Below are positions 28,938 through 42,430 of a stretch of DNA of 64,000 bases, one piece after another; position 1 is the first letter of the stretch; each line of letters begins with the position of its first letter. Both the position numbers and the translations under genes were made by a program. This stretch comes from Myxococcales bacterium (GTDB lineage Bacteria; Myxococcota_A; Bradymonadia; UBA7976; UBA1532), in NCBI GenBank assembly GCA_020633465.1, contig JACKDN010000021.1, forward strand, positions 94,611-158,610, in the 5' to 3' direction. The notes under the pieces are model-generated. The model did no database searches and was not told where the DNA came from. It was given only the letters and a program-made list of their open reading frames with translations.

Positions 28938-29725
28938 GAGTCACCGCGCTGATCTGCGCGCTCGCGATCGGGGGCGTCGGCCTGCCTTTCACCCCCGCGC
29001 TGGCGCAGGCCACCCAGACGCTCGAGGACGTGCGCGACCAGGGCATCCTGTACTTCAAGAAGGATCACCTGAAGCAGGCCAAGGCCATGCTCGACCGGGC
29101 CTACGGCATGCCGAAGGGCCCGACCGACTTCCTGACGGTCTATTACCGCGCGCGCACCGCCTACAAGATGCTGCTGCTCGAGCAGGCCTTCGAGATGGCC
29201 CGCAAGGCCGAGGGGCTGGCGGGGGACGACGAGAAGAAGAAGGCGACGGTGACCGAGCTGTTGACCGAGATGTCGTCGCTGTACGGCGGCGTCACCTTCA
29301 CGGCGGCCAAGGGCGAGACCAACAAGAAGGGGCGCATCTTCTTCGAGGCGAAGACGGGCATCATCAACAAGGACAAGAAGCAGCGCTTCAACGCCATCCG
29401 CGAGCGCTACCGGTCGACGGACATCGAGCTGCCGACGACCATCTACCTGCCCTACGGGGCCTACACGGCCAACAAGGTGCCCTTCACGCTGAAGCAGGGT
29501 GAGGATCCCCCCGAGGTGGAGATCTTCCTGCAGGTGGTCGTCTCGGAGGGAGGCGACGACGACAGCGCGCTGTGGTGGTGGGTCGGCATCGGCAGCGGCG
29601 TCGCCGCGGTCGGGCTGGGGGTGGGGGCCTACTTCCTGTTCCAGGAGCCGGAGCCGGAGGAGCGGTCGATCCACCAGTGGTCGTTCGAGAACGCCAACAA
29701 TTCGCTGAGGGTGCGTCACCGATGA
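28934..29725 (+). CDS. Exported TPR-like protein with C-terminal membrane anchor
   Basis: 263 residues. Signal peptide (ALICALAIGGVGLPFTPALA). Helical TPR-like segment at about 25-110 (DQGILYFKKDHLKQAKAMLD), then a beta-rich domain (about 120-200, KGRIFFEAKTGIINKDKKQR). A single membrane helix near the end (LWWWVGIGSGVAAVGLGVGA) precedes a short acidic tail. This 'TPR + late TM' plan recurs in the last gene of the run (35524-36312). Coupled by ATGA overlaps to both neighbours. Function unknown. Confidence 0.72.
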   Translation: MRVTALICALAIGGVGLPFTPALAQATQTLEDVRDQGILYFKKDHLKQAKAMLDRAYGMPKGPTDFLTVYYRARTAYKMLLLEQAFEMARKAEGLAGDDEKKKATVTELLTEMSSLYGGVTFTAAKGETNKKGRIFFEAKTGIINKDKKQRFNAIRERYRSTDIELPTTIYLPYGAYTANKVPFTLKQGEDPPEVEIFLQVVVSEGGDDDSALWWWVGIGSGVAAVGLGVGAYFLFQEPEPEERSIHQWSFENANNSLRVRHR

Positions 29726-30869
29726 GCACGAAACTGACGCTCGCGTTGAGCGGGGGACTCCTGGCTTGGCCCGCGCTGGCGGCCGCCGAGGTGAGCACGC
29801 CGCGACAGATCGCCGATCGGCCGGCGGCCCACTGCCAGACGCCGCGCTGGTCGCCGGACGGCAAGCAGCTGGCCTTCGACGTCTACCGCCCCAAGAAGGA
29901 CGAGCGGGAGACGTGGATCCTGAAGTTCGACGGCGACCGCAAGGCCGGCGAAGAAGAGGTGACCACCGGCCGCGCGGCGGCGGCGGCGGCCCTCGGCGGC
30001 GGCAGCAAGGCGCCGATCGTCGACTTCGCCTGGGCCCACGACATGACCGCGCTCAGCAAGCCCTACGTCTTCAGCAGCCGCGGGGTGCGCAAGAACTTCG
30101 ACCTGTTCGCCGACGGGCAGTGGCTGACGCCCGACAACCCGGGCAACGACGGCCAGCCGGCCTGGTCGCCCGACGGGCGCTTCATCGCCTACGCGTCGCA
30201 GCGCAAGGACTCGGGCGACATCTACGTGCTCGACCTGGCCAACGACAACAAGAACCTGCAGGTGACGCTGTGGCCCAACGCCACGGAGTTCCGGCCGATC
30301 TGGGCGCCGGGCAAGAGCTACCTGCTGTTCACGCGCTCGCAGAGCGGCTCGAAGGGGCAGGACATCGGGCTGGTGGTCGACGTGACCCGGCCGCAGGACA
30401 CCACGAAGATGGTGACCAGCTGGGCCGGTGACGAGATCCGGCCGACCTTCTCGCCCGACGGCACGCAGGTGGCCTTTCTGTCGAACAAGGGCAACAAGAA
30501 CGACAAGGAGTTCGACCTGTGGGTCATCGGGCTCGACGGCAAGGGCGCCAAGCGGCTGGCCCGCGACGTCGTGGTGCCCGAGACGCTGGGGCCGGCGTGG
30601 ACGCCGGACGGGTCGACGCTGCTGTTCGTGAAGAAGGACTTCGGGCGCGACAACCCGGTGATGTGGGCGCGGGCCGACGGCTCGGCCAGCGGGCGCCTGG
30701 AGACGGGGACGCAGCTGAACGGTGATCTGGCGCTGTACGGGGACGGCGGGCCGATGAAGCTGGCGTTCAAGGCGCTGGGCCAGAAGGGGTCGACCGACAA
30801 GACCTGGGAGCGCCTGTACGTGGTGACCTTCACGATGGAGGATCTGAAGGCGGGCGCCGGGGACGCGCA

Positions 30870-30873
<4 letters not shown>
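29722..30873 (+). CDS. Periplasmic PD40/TolB-like beta-propeller protein
   Basis: 383 residues. Signal peptide TLALSGGLLAWPALAAAE. At least four PD40 repeats with the W/F-S-P-D-G core: PRWSPDGKQLAFDVY, PAWSPDGRFIAYASQ, PTFSPDGTQVAFLSN and PAWTPDGSTLLFVK. Between the first two is an Ala/Gly-rich loop. This is the TolB C-terminal propeller fold without the TolB N-terminal domain, so a Tol-Pal role is not supported. A periplasmic interaction hub is likely. Coupled to both neighbours. Confidence 0.85.
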
Positions 30874-32006
<1,133 letters not shown>

Positions 32007-32038
32007 GCGCCGACGAGGGCGCGAGGGAGAGGTTGCTG

Positions 32039-35523
<3,485 letters not shown>

Positions 35524-35536
<13 letters not shown>

Positions 35537-36312
35537 GCCGCCGCGCCCGCCTGGCCGCCTTGGCCGCCACGGTCGCGCTCGCCCCCGCGGTGGGCGCGGC
35601 GCAGGACGCCGAGGACGACGAGGCGCCGCTGCACGTGCGCGAGGTCGGGGCGCTGGATCAGCAGACGCTCGATCGCGCCGAGGCGCTGTTCTTCGAGGGG
35701 CTGGCCGACTACCGCGCCGCGCGCTTCGAGGAGGCGGCGGTCAAGTTCCAGCAGGCCTTCCTGCTCACCCGGCACCGCGATCTGCTGTTCAACGTGGCCC
35801 GCAGCCGCGAGCGGCTGGGCGACAAGGAGGGCGCGGTCACCTGGTACCGCGCCTACCTGGCCACGAAGCCGGCGGACGAGACGGCGGTGATCCACCGCAT
35901 CCGGCTGCTGGGCGGCGATCCGACGCCCAAGACGCCCGTGGCGTTGGGCGGGCCGGCCGACGAGGCGCCCAAGGGGCCCGAGGTGGTCGAGCAGGGCGCG
36001 GGGCCGTGGCCCTGGGTCGCCCTCGGGGTCGGCGTCGCGGCGGCCGGCGCCGGCGCGGTGCTCGGCCTGCAGGCCCTCGACGACGCGTCCGCGGCCCGCC
36101 AGAGCGACGTGCGCAGCGAGGCGTCGGCGCTGAAGGACGACGCCGAGTCGAAGGCCCTGATCGCCGACGTGGCGTTCGGGGTCAGCGCGGTGGCCGTCGG
36201 CGCGGCGGTGGCGCTGTGGTGGTGGGCCGATCGCGAGGCGTCGTCTCAGGGGGCGGTGCAGGTGGGCCTGGGGCCCGACGCGGTGCACCTGGGTTACGGC
36301 CTCAGCTTCTGA
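35524..36312 (+). CDS. TPR protein with late transmembrane helices
   Basis: 262 residues, GTG start 13 bases inside the end of the MopE-type gene. Signal-like N-terminus (ALAATVALAPAVGAAQ), TPR pair at about 45-115 (DYRAARFEEAAVKFQQAFLL, RSRERLGDKEGAVTWYRAYL), Pro-rich linker, then two hydrophobic segments (WVALGVGVAAAGAGAVLGLQ and VAFGVSAVAVGAAVALWWW). Similar plan to the gene at 28934-29725. It ends the run; a hairpin formed around its stop codon follows. Confidence 0.75.
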
Positions 36313-36332
36313 CGCGCCCGCGGGGGCCGTCA
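36310..36332. terminator. Hairpin between convergent genes at end of the long cluster
   Basis: TGACG + GCCC pairing with GGGC + CGTCA, one bulged C, 4-base loop. It begins with the stop codon of the plus-strand gene and ends with that of the minus-strand gene. No T-tract. Confidence 0.4.
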
Positions 36333-37307
36333 AACCACCGGCGACGCCAGGCGATCACAGACCTGCTCGAGGGCGTGGCGGAAGTGCTCGTTGTCCGGCT
36401 CGAACGCCATCGCGACGCGCAGCAGCCGCGCCGACTCGCGCAGGGCGGGGCGGATGCTGACCTCGGACTCGCGCGCCGTCTCGAGCACCTCGCGCGCGCG
36501 GCGCCAGTAGTAGTCACCGACGCGGGTGCTGCCCCGCCGCACGCGCTCGTGGCGCCGCGCGGCGTCGTGATCCTCTTCGCTGAGTCGCAGCCGCCAGGTG
36601 TGCGGCGCGCCGACGAGGCCCTCGTCGTACGCGCGCCGGCGGCGCGGGCTCTTCAGCGTCGAGTAGGCCTCGTTCATCCGGCGATAGACCGCGTTGATCG
36701 CCTGCAGCAGCCCGGCGTCGGCGTGGCCGTGGTACAGGTCGGGGTGATGGCGGCGGGTCAGCGCGTGGAAGGTGATCTGCAGGGTCTCGGCGTCGACGTC
36801 GCGCGGGACCTGCAGCAGGTCGTAATAGGTCAGGGTGTCCAGGCGCTCGTACAGCGCCCGGATCTGATCGGGCAGATCCTCGGTCGGCGCCGGCGTGGAC
36901 TGGATGCGCGGCAAGGGCGCGGTGTCGTCCGGCGCGCCCTCGGGCGCCGCCGAGGCGCGGTCGAGGCCGGCGCGCAGCCCCACCAGATAGGCCCCCAGCC
37001 ACCCCGCGTCGGCGTCGCGGGGCTGCACCTCGACGCGCAGCCGCACCGAGCCGTCGCGCCGCGGCGTCACCTGAGCGACGCGCCCCATCATCCGCAGCTG
37101 ATCCGGCGCGCCCGGCGGGCTGATGATGACCAGCATCTCGGTGCCGACGGCGACGGGCTCCGGGTGGCGCAGCCCGACGACGTGGCGGCCGAGCTGCTTC
37201 TCGTAGAACTCGACGAACTTGGCGGCGTCCTCGAAGCGCATGCGCGAGGCGATCTGCACCTCGGCGCTGCGGCCGGGCGGCGGGACGTCGGGCGGTGGGG
37301 CGGACAC
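36330..37307 (-). CDS. PilZ-like and J-domain fusion protein
   Basis: 325 residues from the GTG at 37307, chosen because TACGAT lies 6 bases upstream in the same arrangement as four other genes here. N-terminal half (about 15-105) resembles myxobacterial PilZ-type domains (PVAVGTEMLVIISPP, MMGRVAQVTPR) but lacks the RxxxR and D/NxSxxG c-di-GMP motifs, so ligand binding is doubtful. The second half (about 160-235) is a J-domain: YYDLLQVPRDVDAETLQITF with HPD in RRHHPDLYHG. A C-terminal helical region follows. HPD implies it can stimulate an Hsp70; a lid-less Hsp70 lies at 62.4 kb. Confidence 0.85.
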   Translation of the reverse strand: MSAPPPDVPPPGRSAEVQIASRMRFEDAAKFVEFYEKQLGRHVVGLRHPEPVAVGTEMLVIISPPGAPDQLRMMGRVAQVTPRRDGSVRLRVEVQPRDADAGWLGAYLVGLRAGLDRASAAPEGAPDDTAPLPRIQSTPAPTEDLPDQIRALYERLDTLTYYDLLQVPRDVDAETLQITFHALTRRHHPDLYHGHADAGLLQAINAVYRRMNEAYSTLKSPRRRRAYDEGLVGAPHTWRLRLSEEDHDAARRHERVRRGSTRVGDYYWRRAREVLETARESEVSIRPALRESARLLRVAMAFEPDNEHFRHALEQVCDRLASPVV

Positions 37308-37313
37308 GGCGGG

Positions 37314-37319
37314 ATCGTA
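37314..37319 (-). promoter_or_regulatory. -10-like TACGAT next to start codon
   Basis: TACGAT on the minus strand, then CCCGCC, then the GTG at 37307. No Shine-Dalgarno; fits a leaderless start. Confidence 0.4.
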
Positions 37320-37357
37320 TCCGCGCCGGGCCCCACCGGCAAGCACGGGGGCGCGTC

Positions 37358-39088
37358 GTGACGCCGCCGCCCGACGGGGCCTCGGCGCGGCTGTCGCTGC
37401 GCGGGCTGCTGTGGCCGGCGCGCGGGCGCCTGGCGCAGGTGCTGACGTGGTCGCTGGTGCTGGCGGGGGCGACGGCGGCCTACGGCGCGCTGGCGGGTCC
37501 GCTGCTGCGGGCGCTCTTCGGCGGCGAGGCCCTGGCCTGGCCCACCTGGCTGGCGCCCCACCTGCCGCCGCCGCCGTCGGTGTCCACGCTGCGGCGGGTG
37601 ACCCCGGCGCTGGTGTTGGGCACGGCGGTGGTCAAGGGGCTGGCCCAGCATCGGCACGCCGTGGCGATGGCGCGGCTGGGGCAGGGCGTCGTGGCCGATC
37701 TGCGCCGCCGCCTGCACGCGCGGGTGCTGGCGCTGCCCCCCGACGCCGTCACCGCCTTCGGCGCGGGCGATCTGCTGGCGCGCGGCACCGGCGACGCCGA
37801 GGCGGCCGAGCGCCTGGTCAGCCAGGGCGTGGCCGGCGCCGCGCGCGATCTGCTGCAGGTGATCGCGCTGCTGGTGGTGTGCGTCGCGGTGGATCCCTGG
37901 CTGGCGCTGGTGGCCTTCGGGATCTATCCGCTGGCCTTCTGGCCGGTGGCGCGCTTCGCGCGGCGGCTGCGGCGCAGCGCGGGCACGGCGCACGCCGAGC
38001 GCGCGCGGCTGACGACCGAGCTGCACGAGCAGCTGCGCCGCCTGCCCCTGATCCAGCTCAGCGGCGCCGAGGCGGGCGCGGCGGCGCGCTTCGGCGCGCG
38101 GGTGGACGCGGCCGTCGACGCGGCGGTGCGCACGGCGCGCGTCCGCGCGATCGCGTCGCCCTTCACCGAGGTGCTGGGCGCCATCGCCCTGGCCGGCTCG
38201 CTGGCCTTCGCCGTCCACCGCATCGACGCGGGGGCCCTGGCGGCCGAGCACGTGCTGAGCTTCGTGGCCGCGCTGCTGCTGCTGTACCAGCCGGTGAAGG
38301 GGCTGGTGCGCGCGCAGGAGGTGCTGCAGCCGGGCCGCGCCGCGCTGGATCGCGTGGACGCCGTGCTGGCCGCGCCGGATCGCCTGCCGGTGGGGCAGGG
38401 GCAGGCGCCCCCGGCGGCCGCGCCGCACCTGCGGCTGCGCGGCGTCACGGTCGAGCGCGGCGGGCGCCGGGTGCTGGACGCGGTCGACGCCGACGTCCCC
38501 GCGGGCGCGGTGACGGCGCTGCTGGGGCCGAACGGCGCCGGCAAGACGACGTTGGCGTGGGTGCTGGCCCGGCTGGTCGAGCCGAGCGCGGGCAGCGTGC
38601 AGGTCGACGACGTGCCGTTGGCGGCGTTGGACGCGGCCGCCTGGCGGGGCGCGGTCGGGTGGGCGCCACAGACGCCGCTGCTGGGGCGCGGCACGCTGCG
38701 CGAGAACGTGCTGTTCGGCGCGCCCGAGGGCGCCGAGGCCCGGCTCGACGCCGCCGCGCGCGAGGTGGGGCTCGACGCCGTGATCGCCGGCCTGCCGCGG
38801 GGCTGGGACACGCCGCTCGGCGACGACGGCGCCAGGCTGAGCGGCGGCGAGCGGCAGCGGGTGGCGCTCGCCCGCGCGTTGGCCCGCGCGCCGCGGCTGT
38901 TGGTGCTCGACGAGCCGGACGCGCACCTCGACGCCGCGGGGCGCGACGCGATGCGGGCGCTGGTGCGGCGCCTGGCCCGGGGCCGCACGGTGCTGCTGGT
39001 CACCCACGATCCGGCCCTCGCGGCCACCGCCGATCACGTGATCCGCCTGGCCCACGGGCGGCGCGTGCCGGCCGAGGCCGCCGCGTGA
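37358..39088 (+). CDS. MsbA-like ABC exporter (permease-ATPase fusion)
   Basis: 576 residues; GTG start with GGGGG 7 bases upstream. N-terminal transmembrane domain of about six helices (AQVLTWSLVLAGATAAYGAL, DLLQVIALLVVCVAVDPWLA, VLSFVAALLLLYQPVKGLVR), then a nucleotide-binding domain with Walker A GPNGAGKTTLAW, signature LSGGERQRVALARAL, Walker B LLVLDEPDAHLD and H-loop LLVTHD. Followed with 4-base overlaps by a DUF374 acyltransferase and a heptosyltransferase, so flipping of lipid A-core across the inner membrane is the likely role. A gene symbol is not assigned because exporters of this class vary. Confidence 0.88.
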   Translation: MTPPPDGASARLSLRGLLWPARGRLAQVLTWSLVLAGATAAYGALAGPLLRALFGGEALAWPTWLAPHLPPPPSVSTLRRVTPALVLGTAVVKGLAQHRHAVAMARLGQGVVADLRRRLHARVLALPPDAVTAFGAGDLLARGTGDAEAAERLVSQGVAGAARDLLQVIALLVVCVAVDPWLALVAFGIYPLAFWPVARFARRLRRSAGTAHAERARLTTELHEQLRRLPLIQLSGAEAGAAARFGARVDAAVDAAVRTARVRAIASPFTEVLGAIALAGSLAFAVHRIDAGALAAEHVLSFVAALLLLYQPVKGLVRAQEVLQPGRAALDRVDAVLAAPDRLPVGQGQAPPAAAPHLRLRGVTVERGGRRVLDAVDADVPAGAVTALLGPNGAGKTTLAWVLARLVEPSAGSVQVDDVPLAALDAAAWRGAVGWAPQTPLLGRGTLRENVLFGAPEGAEARLDAAAREVGLDAVIAGLPRGWDTPLGDDGARLSGGERQRVALARALARAPRLLVLDEPDAHLDAAGRDAMRALVRRLARGRTVLLVTHDPALAATADHVIRLAHGRRVPAEAAA

Positions 39089-39699
39089 GCCGCGCCGGGC
39101 TGCTCGCCTGGCTCGCGGCGTGGCTGGTGCGCGCCTGGATCGCCACGCTGCGCTATCGGCGCAGCGGCCCCGTGATCGAGGGCCCCGGCGTGGTGGCCTT
39201 CTGGCACGGCGATCAGCTGCCCCTCTTCGGGCAGCGTCCGGCGGGGCCGCTCGTGGCCCCGATCAGCCTCAGCCGCGACGGCCGGCTGCAGGCCCGCATC
39301 CTGGCGCGCCTGGGCATCGCGGACGCCCCCGGCTCGAGCAGCCGCGGGGGCACCCGGGCGGCGCGGGCGCTGCTGCGCGCGGTGCGGCGCGGCGCGGTGG
39401 CGCTGATGGCCGTCGACGGGCCCCGCGGCCCCCGGCACGAGGTGAAGCCCGGCGTCGTCTTCCTGGCCCGGCTGTCCGGCGCGCCGGTGTGGCCGGTGGG
39501 GGTCGCGGTCGGCCGCGGGCGCCGCCTGGCGCGCGCCTGGGATCGCTATCTGTTGCCGCTGCCCTTCACGCGCGCCTGGGTGGTGGTGGGCGAGCCCCTG
39601 CGCTTCGCCGCCGACGCCGATCCCGAGGCGGCGCGGGCGGCCCTGGCCGCGGGGCTGGCGGAGGTGGGGGCGCGCGCCGAGCAGCTGCGGTGCCGATGA
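39085..39699 (+). CDS. DUF374 (lysophospholipid acyltransferase-like) protein
   Basis: 204 residues, GTG start overlapping the exporter stop. DUF374 family traits: membrane-associated N-terminus (LLAWLAAWLVRAWIATLRY), VVAFWHGDQLPLF motif, a Ser/Arg-Gly segment SSSRGGTRAARALLRAVRRG, and AVDGPRGPRHEVKPG. The family is related to PlsC-like acyltransferases and found in LPS clusters; substrate unproven. Coupled by ATGA to the heptosyltransferase gene. Confidence 0.88.
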   Translation: MSRAGLLAWLAAWLVRAWIATLRYRRSGPVIEGPGVVAFWHGDQLPLFGQRPAGPLVAPISLSRDGRLQARILARLGIADAPGSSSRGGTRAARALLRAVRRGAVALMAVDGPRGPRHEVKPGVVFLARLSGAPVWPVGVAVGRGRRLARAWDRYLLPLPFTRAWVVVGEPLRFAADADPEAARAALAAGLAEVGARAEQLRCR

Positions 39700-40709
39700 A
39701 CTGGCCGCCCCCCGACGTCGTGGAGACGCTGCAGGTGCTGCGGCTGTCCTCGCTGGGCGACGTGCTGCTGTGCGAGCCCGCCATCGCCGCGCTGGCGGCG
39801 CGGTATCCGGCGGCGCGGCTGAGCGTGGTCACCCGGCCGCGGTACGCGGCCCTCGTGCGGCACCACCCGGCGGTCGCCGCGGTGCTGGACCTCGCCGAGG
39901 CGCGCCGGGCCCCCGCCCCCGATCTGGCCGTCGACCTGCACAACCGGGTGGACACGCGGCGGCAGGCGGCGCGGGCCCGGGCGGCGCGGCACTGGCGGAA
40001 GCGGCGCGGGTGGGATCTGGTGCGCGGCGTCGTGGGGCGCCCGCTGGCGGGCGACGCCCAGGGCGGCCCGCACCAGGTGGTCCGAATGCTCGAGGGGCTG
40101 GGGCTGGGCCCGGCGCGCGCCCCCCGGGTGTACGTCGACGACGCGGCGCGGCGGCGCGCCGCGCCGCACCGCCGATCGGACGCGGTGGTGCTGCTGCCGG
40201 CGGCGTCCAAGGCCCTGAAGCGCTGGCCCGTCGAGCACTTCGCGCGGCTGGCCCGGTCGCTCGTCGCGGACGGCTGGCCGGTGCAGGTGGCCGGCGGCCC
40301 GGGCGAGGAGGCGGCGCTGCGGGCGGTGGCGGCGGGCGAGGGGGTCGTGCCGACGGATCTGCCGCTGGACGCGCTGGCCGACGTGCTGGGCGCGGCGCGG
40401 CTGGTGATCGGCGCCGACACGGGGCTGCTGCACCTGGCCGCCGCGGCGGGGGCGCCGGTGCTGGGCCTGTTCGGGCCGACCGCCCCGGGGCGCTGGGGAC
40501 CCCCCGCGGATCGGGGCGCCGCGCTGTGGCGCGCGCCGCCCTGCGCGCCCTGCAGCGATCACGGGGCGGGGCGCTGTCGGGTGCCGGGGCGCCCCTGTCT
40601 CGAGGCGCTCGATCCGGCCGCCGTGGCCGCGGCGGCGACGGCGGCGCTGCGCGCGTCCGGTCCCCGGGGCGACGGCGGGGGCGTTTTTCCCGTCCGGGTC
40701 TTGAGTTAG
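39696..40709 (+). CDS. Family 9 glycosyltransferase (heptosyltransferase)
   Basis: 337 residues. Start LQVLRLSSLGDVLLCEPAIA is the nucleotide-sugar GT9 N-terminus; the second Rossmann domain shows KRWPVEHFARLARSLV, DTGLLHLAAAAGAPVLGLFG and GPTAPGRWGPP. Such enzymes add L,D-heptose to the lipid A-Kdo core in LPS (WaaC/WaaF/WaaQ group); which one is not resolved. Third gene of the coupled LPS set. rpoD follows after 158 bases. Confidence 0.88.
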   Translation: MNWPPPDVVETLQVLRLSSLGDVLLCEPAIAALAARYPAARLSVVTRPRYAALVRHHPAVAAVLDLAEARRAPAPDLAVDLHNRVDTRRQAARARAARHWRKRRGWDLVRGVVGRPLAGDAQGGPHQVVRMLEGLGLGPARAPRVYVDDAARRRAAPHRRSDAVVLLPAASKALKRWPVEHFARLARSLVADGWPVQVAGGPGEEAALRAVAAGEGVVPTDLPLDALADVLGAARLVIGADTGLLHLAAAAGAPVLGLFGPTAPGRWGPPADRGAALWRAPPCAPCSDHGAGRCRVPGRPCLEALDPAAVAAAATAALRASGPRGDGGGVFPVRVLS

Positions 40710-40867
40710 ACTGACGACGTCCGGAGGACTGGCAGGGTCGTCCGGGGCGCGCGTGGTCGTCACGAGGCGCGCGACTCAAGGCTCTGCCGGGCATCTCCGA
40801 TTGTGTGGGGGCGGCGCGCGGCCGCCCTTCCGCCGCCGCCCGTTTGCCCGGGCCGATGGAGGTCGCG

Positions 40868-42409
40868 ATGTCGGGAACGAGGGACGACGACGAGCCCAGG
40901 GATGACGAGCGCCCGGCCGAGAAGACGCGGCGGCGGCGCAGGAGCCCGGGCAACAACGCGGAGAAGCGAGGGCCCGATCAGGGCGACCTCGACAGCGTCC
41001 GCATGTACCTCTCGAAGATCGGCTGCGTCGACCTGCTGACCCGCGAGCAGGAGGTGTCGATCGCCATGCGCATCGAGGCCGCCCGCAACGGGGTGCTCGA
41101 CGGCGTGCTGCAGACCGCGGCCGGGGTGAACGATCTGGTCGATCTGCCGCGGCAGGTGCGCAAGGGCGCGCGCTCGCTGCGCGAGATCCTCGACGGATCG
41201 TCCAACCAGGAGCCGGATCAGGAGACGGGGCTGGCCGGCATCGAGCGCGTCGAGGCGCTGGCCGTCGAGATGAAGCGGGTGGCGCGGGCGCGCGTGCGCA
41301 GCGATCGCCGGGTGACGAAGACCGACCGCCGCAAGAACCGCGACTACGACGCCGAGCTGCTCGACCTGCTGCAGCGCATGAACGTGAGCTGGCCGGTCAT
41401 CGTGGAGATCACCGACCACCTCGCGGCGCTGCGCGACGAGATGAAGGACTGGCAGGCGTTCATCCGCGAGTGCGAGGTCATCGCGGGCGTGCCGGCGAAG
41501 AAGCTGGTGGCCAAGGGCAGCCGGCCGACGGCCGAGTCGGGGCTGGACGCGGCGGCCTGGGCGGAGCTCGCGGCCAGCGTCGCCCAGGCGCGCAAGCAGA
41601 TCGGGACGCTCGAGACGCGGGCCGGCGTGCCCTACGACCGCCTGGTCGAGGTGGTGGCCGACATCCGCAAGAAGCAGCGCGAGCTCGAGCGCGCCAAGAG
41701 CGAGATGATCCTGGCCAACCTGCGCCTGGTGGTCAGCATCGCCAAGCGTTACCTGAACCACGGCCTGCACTTCCTCGACCTGATCCAGGAGGGCAACATC
41801 GGGCTGATGCGCGCGGTGGACAAGTTCGAGTACCAGCGCGGGCACAAGTTCAGCACCTACGCCACCTGGTGGATCCGGCAGGCCATCACGCGCGCCATCG
41901 CCGATCAGGCGCGCACCATCCGCATCCCCGTGCACCTGATCGAGACCATCAACAAGATCAGCCGCGTGGCGCGCCAGATGGAGCAGGAGCTGGAGCGCGA
42001 GGCGCTGCCCGAGGAGATCGCGGCCCGGCTGGACATGACGCCGGAGCAGGTGCGGCGCGCCCAGAAGATCAGCCGGGCGCCGGTGTCGCTCGAGACGCCG
42101 GTGGGCGACGACGACAGCCACCTCGGCGACTTCATCGAGGACACCAGCATCGCGCAGCCGGACGCGACCACCGGGCGTCAGCTGATGAACGAGGCCACCG
42201 CGCAGGCGCTCGACACGCTGACCCCGCGCGAGGCCAAGGTGCTGCGGCTGCGCTTCGGCATCGGCGTGCGCAGCGACCACACGCTGGAGGAGGTGGGCAA
42301 GGTGTTCGACCTGACCCGCGAGCGCATCCGCCAGATCGAGGCGCAGGCCATCCGCAAGCTGCGGCAGGCGCACCGCAGCCGCGCGCTCAGAGCCTTCTTC
42401 GAGAGCTGA
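40868..42409 (+). CDS. rpoD: Primary sigma factor RpoD (sigma-70), no region 1.1
   Basis: 513 residues from the ATG 5 bases after GGAGG. Basic N-terminal tail, then region 1.2 (DSVRMYLSKIGCVDLLTREQ), a non-conserved helical region (about 130-280), region 2 (LRLVVSIAKRYLNHGLHFLD, KFSTYATWWIRQAITRAIAD), region 3, and region 4 with the -35-binding HTH (HTLEEVGKVFDLTRERIRQI). The acidic region 1.1 of E. coli RpoD is missing, explaining the shorter length. It is the housekeeping sigma; the TTGACA/TATAAT-like promoters listed here fit it. Its own promoter was not identified. Confidence 0.95.
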   Translation: MSGTRDDDEPRDDERPAEKTRRRRRSPGNNAEKRGPDQGDLDSVRMYLSKIGCVDLLTREQEVSIAMRIEAARNGVLDGVLQTAAGVNDLVDLPRQVRKGARSLREILDGSSNQEPDQETGLAGIERVEALAVEMKRVARARVRSDRRVTKTDRRKNRDYDAELLDLLQRMNVSWPVIVEITDHLAALRDEMKDWQAFIRECEVIAGVPAKKLVAKGSRPTAESGLDAAAWAELAASVAQARKQIGTLETRAGVPYDRLVEVVADIRKKQRELERAKSEMILANLRLVVSIAKRYLNHGLHFLDLIQEGNIGLMRAVDKFEYQRGHKFSTYATWWIRQAITRAIADQARTIRIPVHLIETINKISRVARQMEQELEREALPEEIAARLDMTPEQVRRAQKISRAPVSLETPVGDDDSHLGDFIEDTSIAQPDATTGRQLMNEATAQALDTLTPREAKVLRLRFGIGVRSDHTLEEVGKVFDLTRERIRQIEAQAIRKLRQAHRSRALRAFFES

Positions 42410-42430
42410 CGCGCCGGTCCCGGTCCGCCC

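Noticed and set aside
40681..40867. Promoter upstream of rpoD (TTGAGT, TAGACT)
   Set aside because: The two hexamers are adjacent and not properly spaced; no acceptable pair found.
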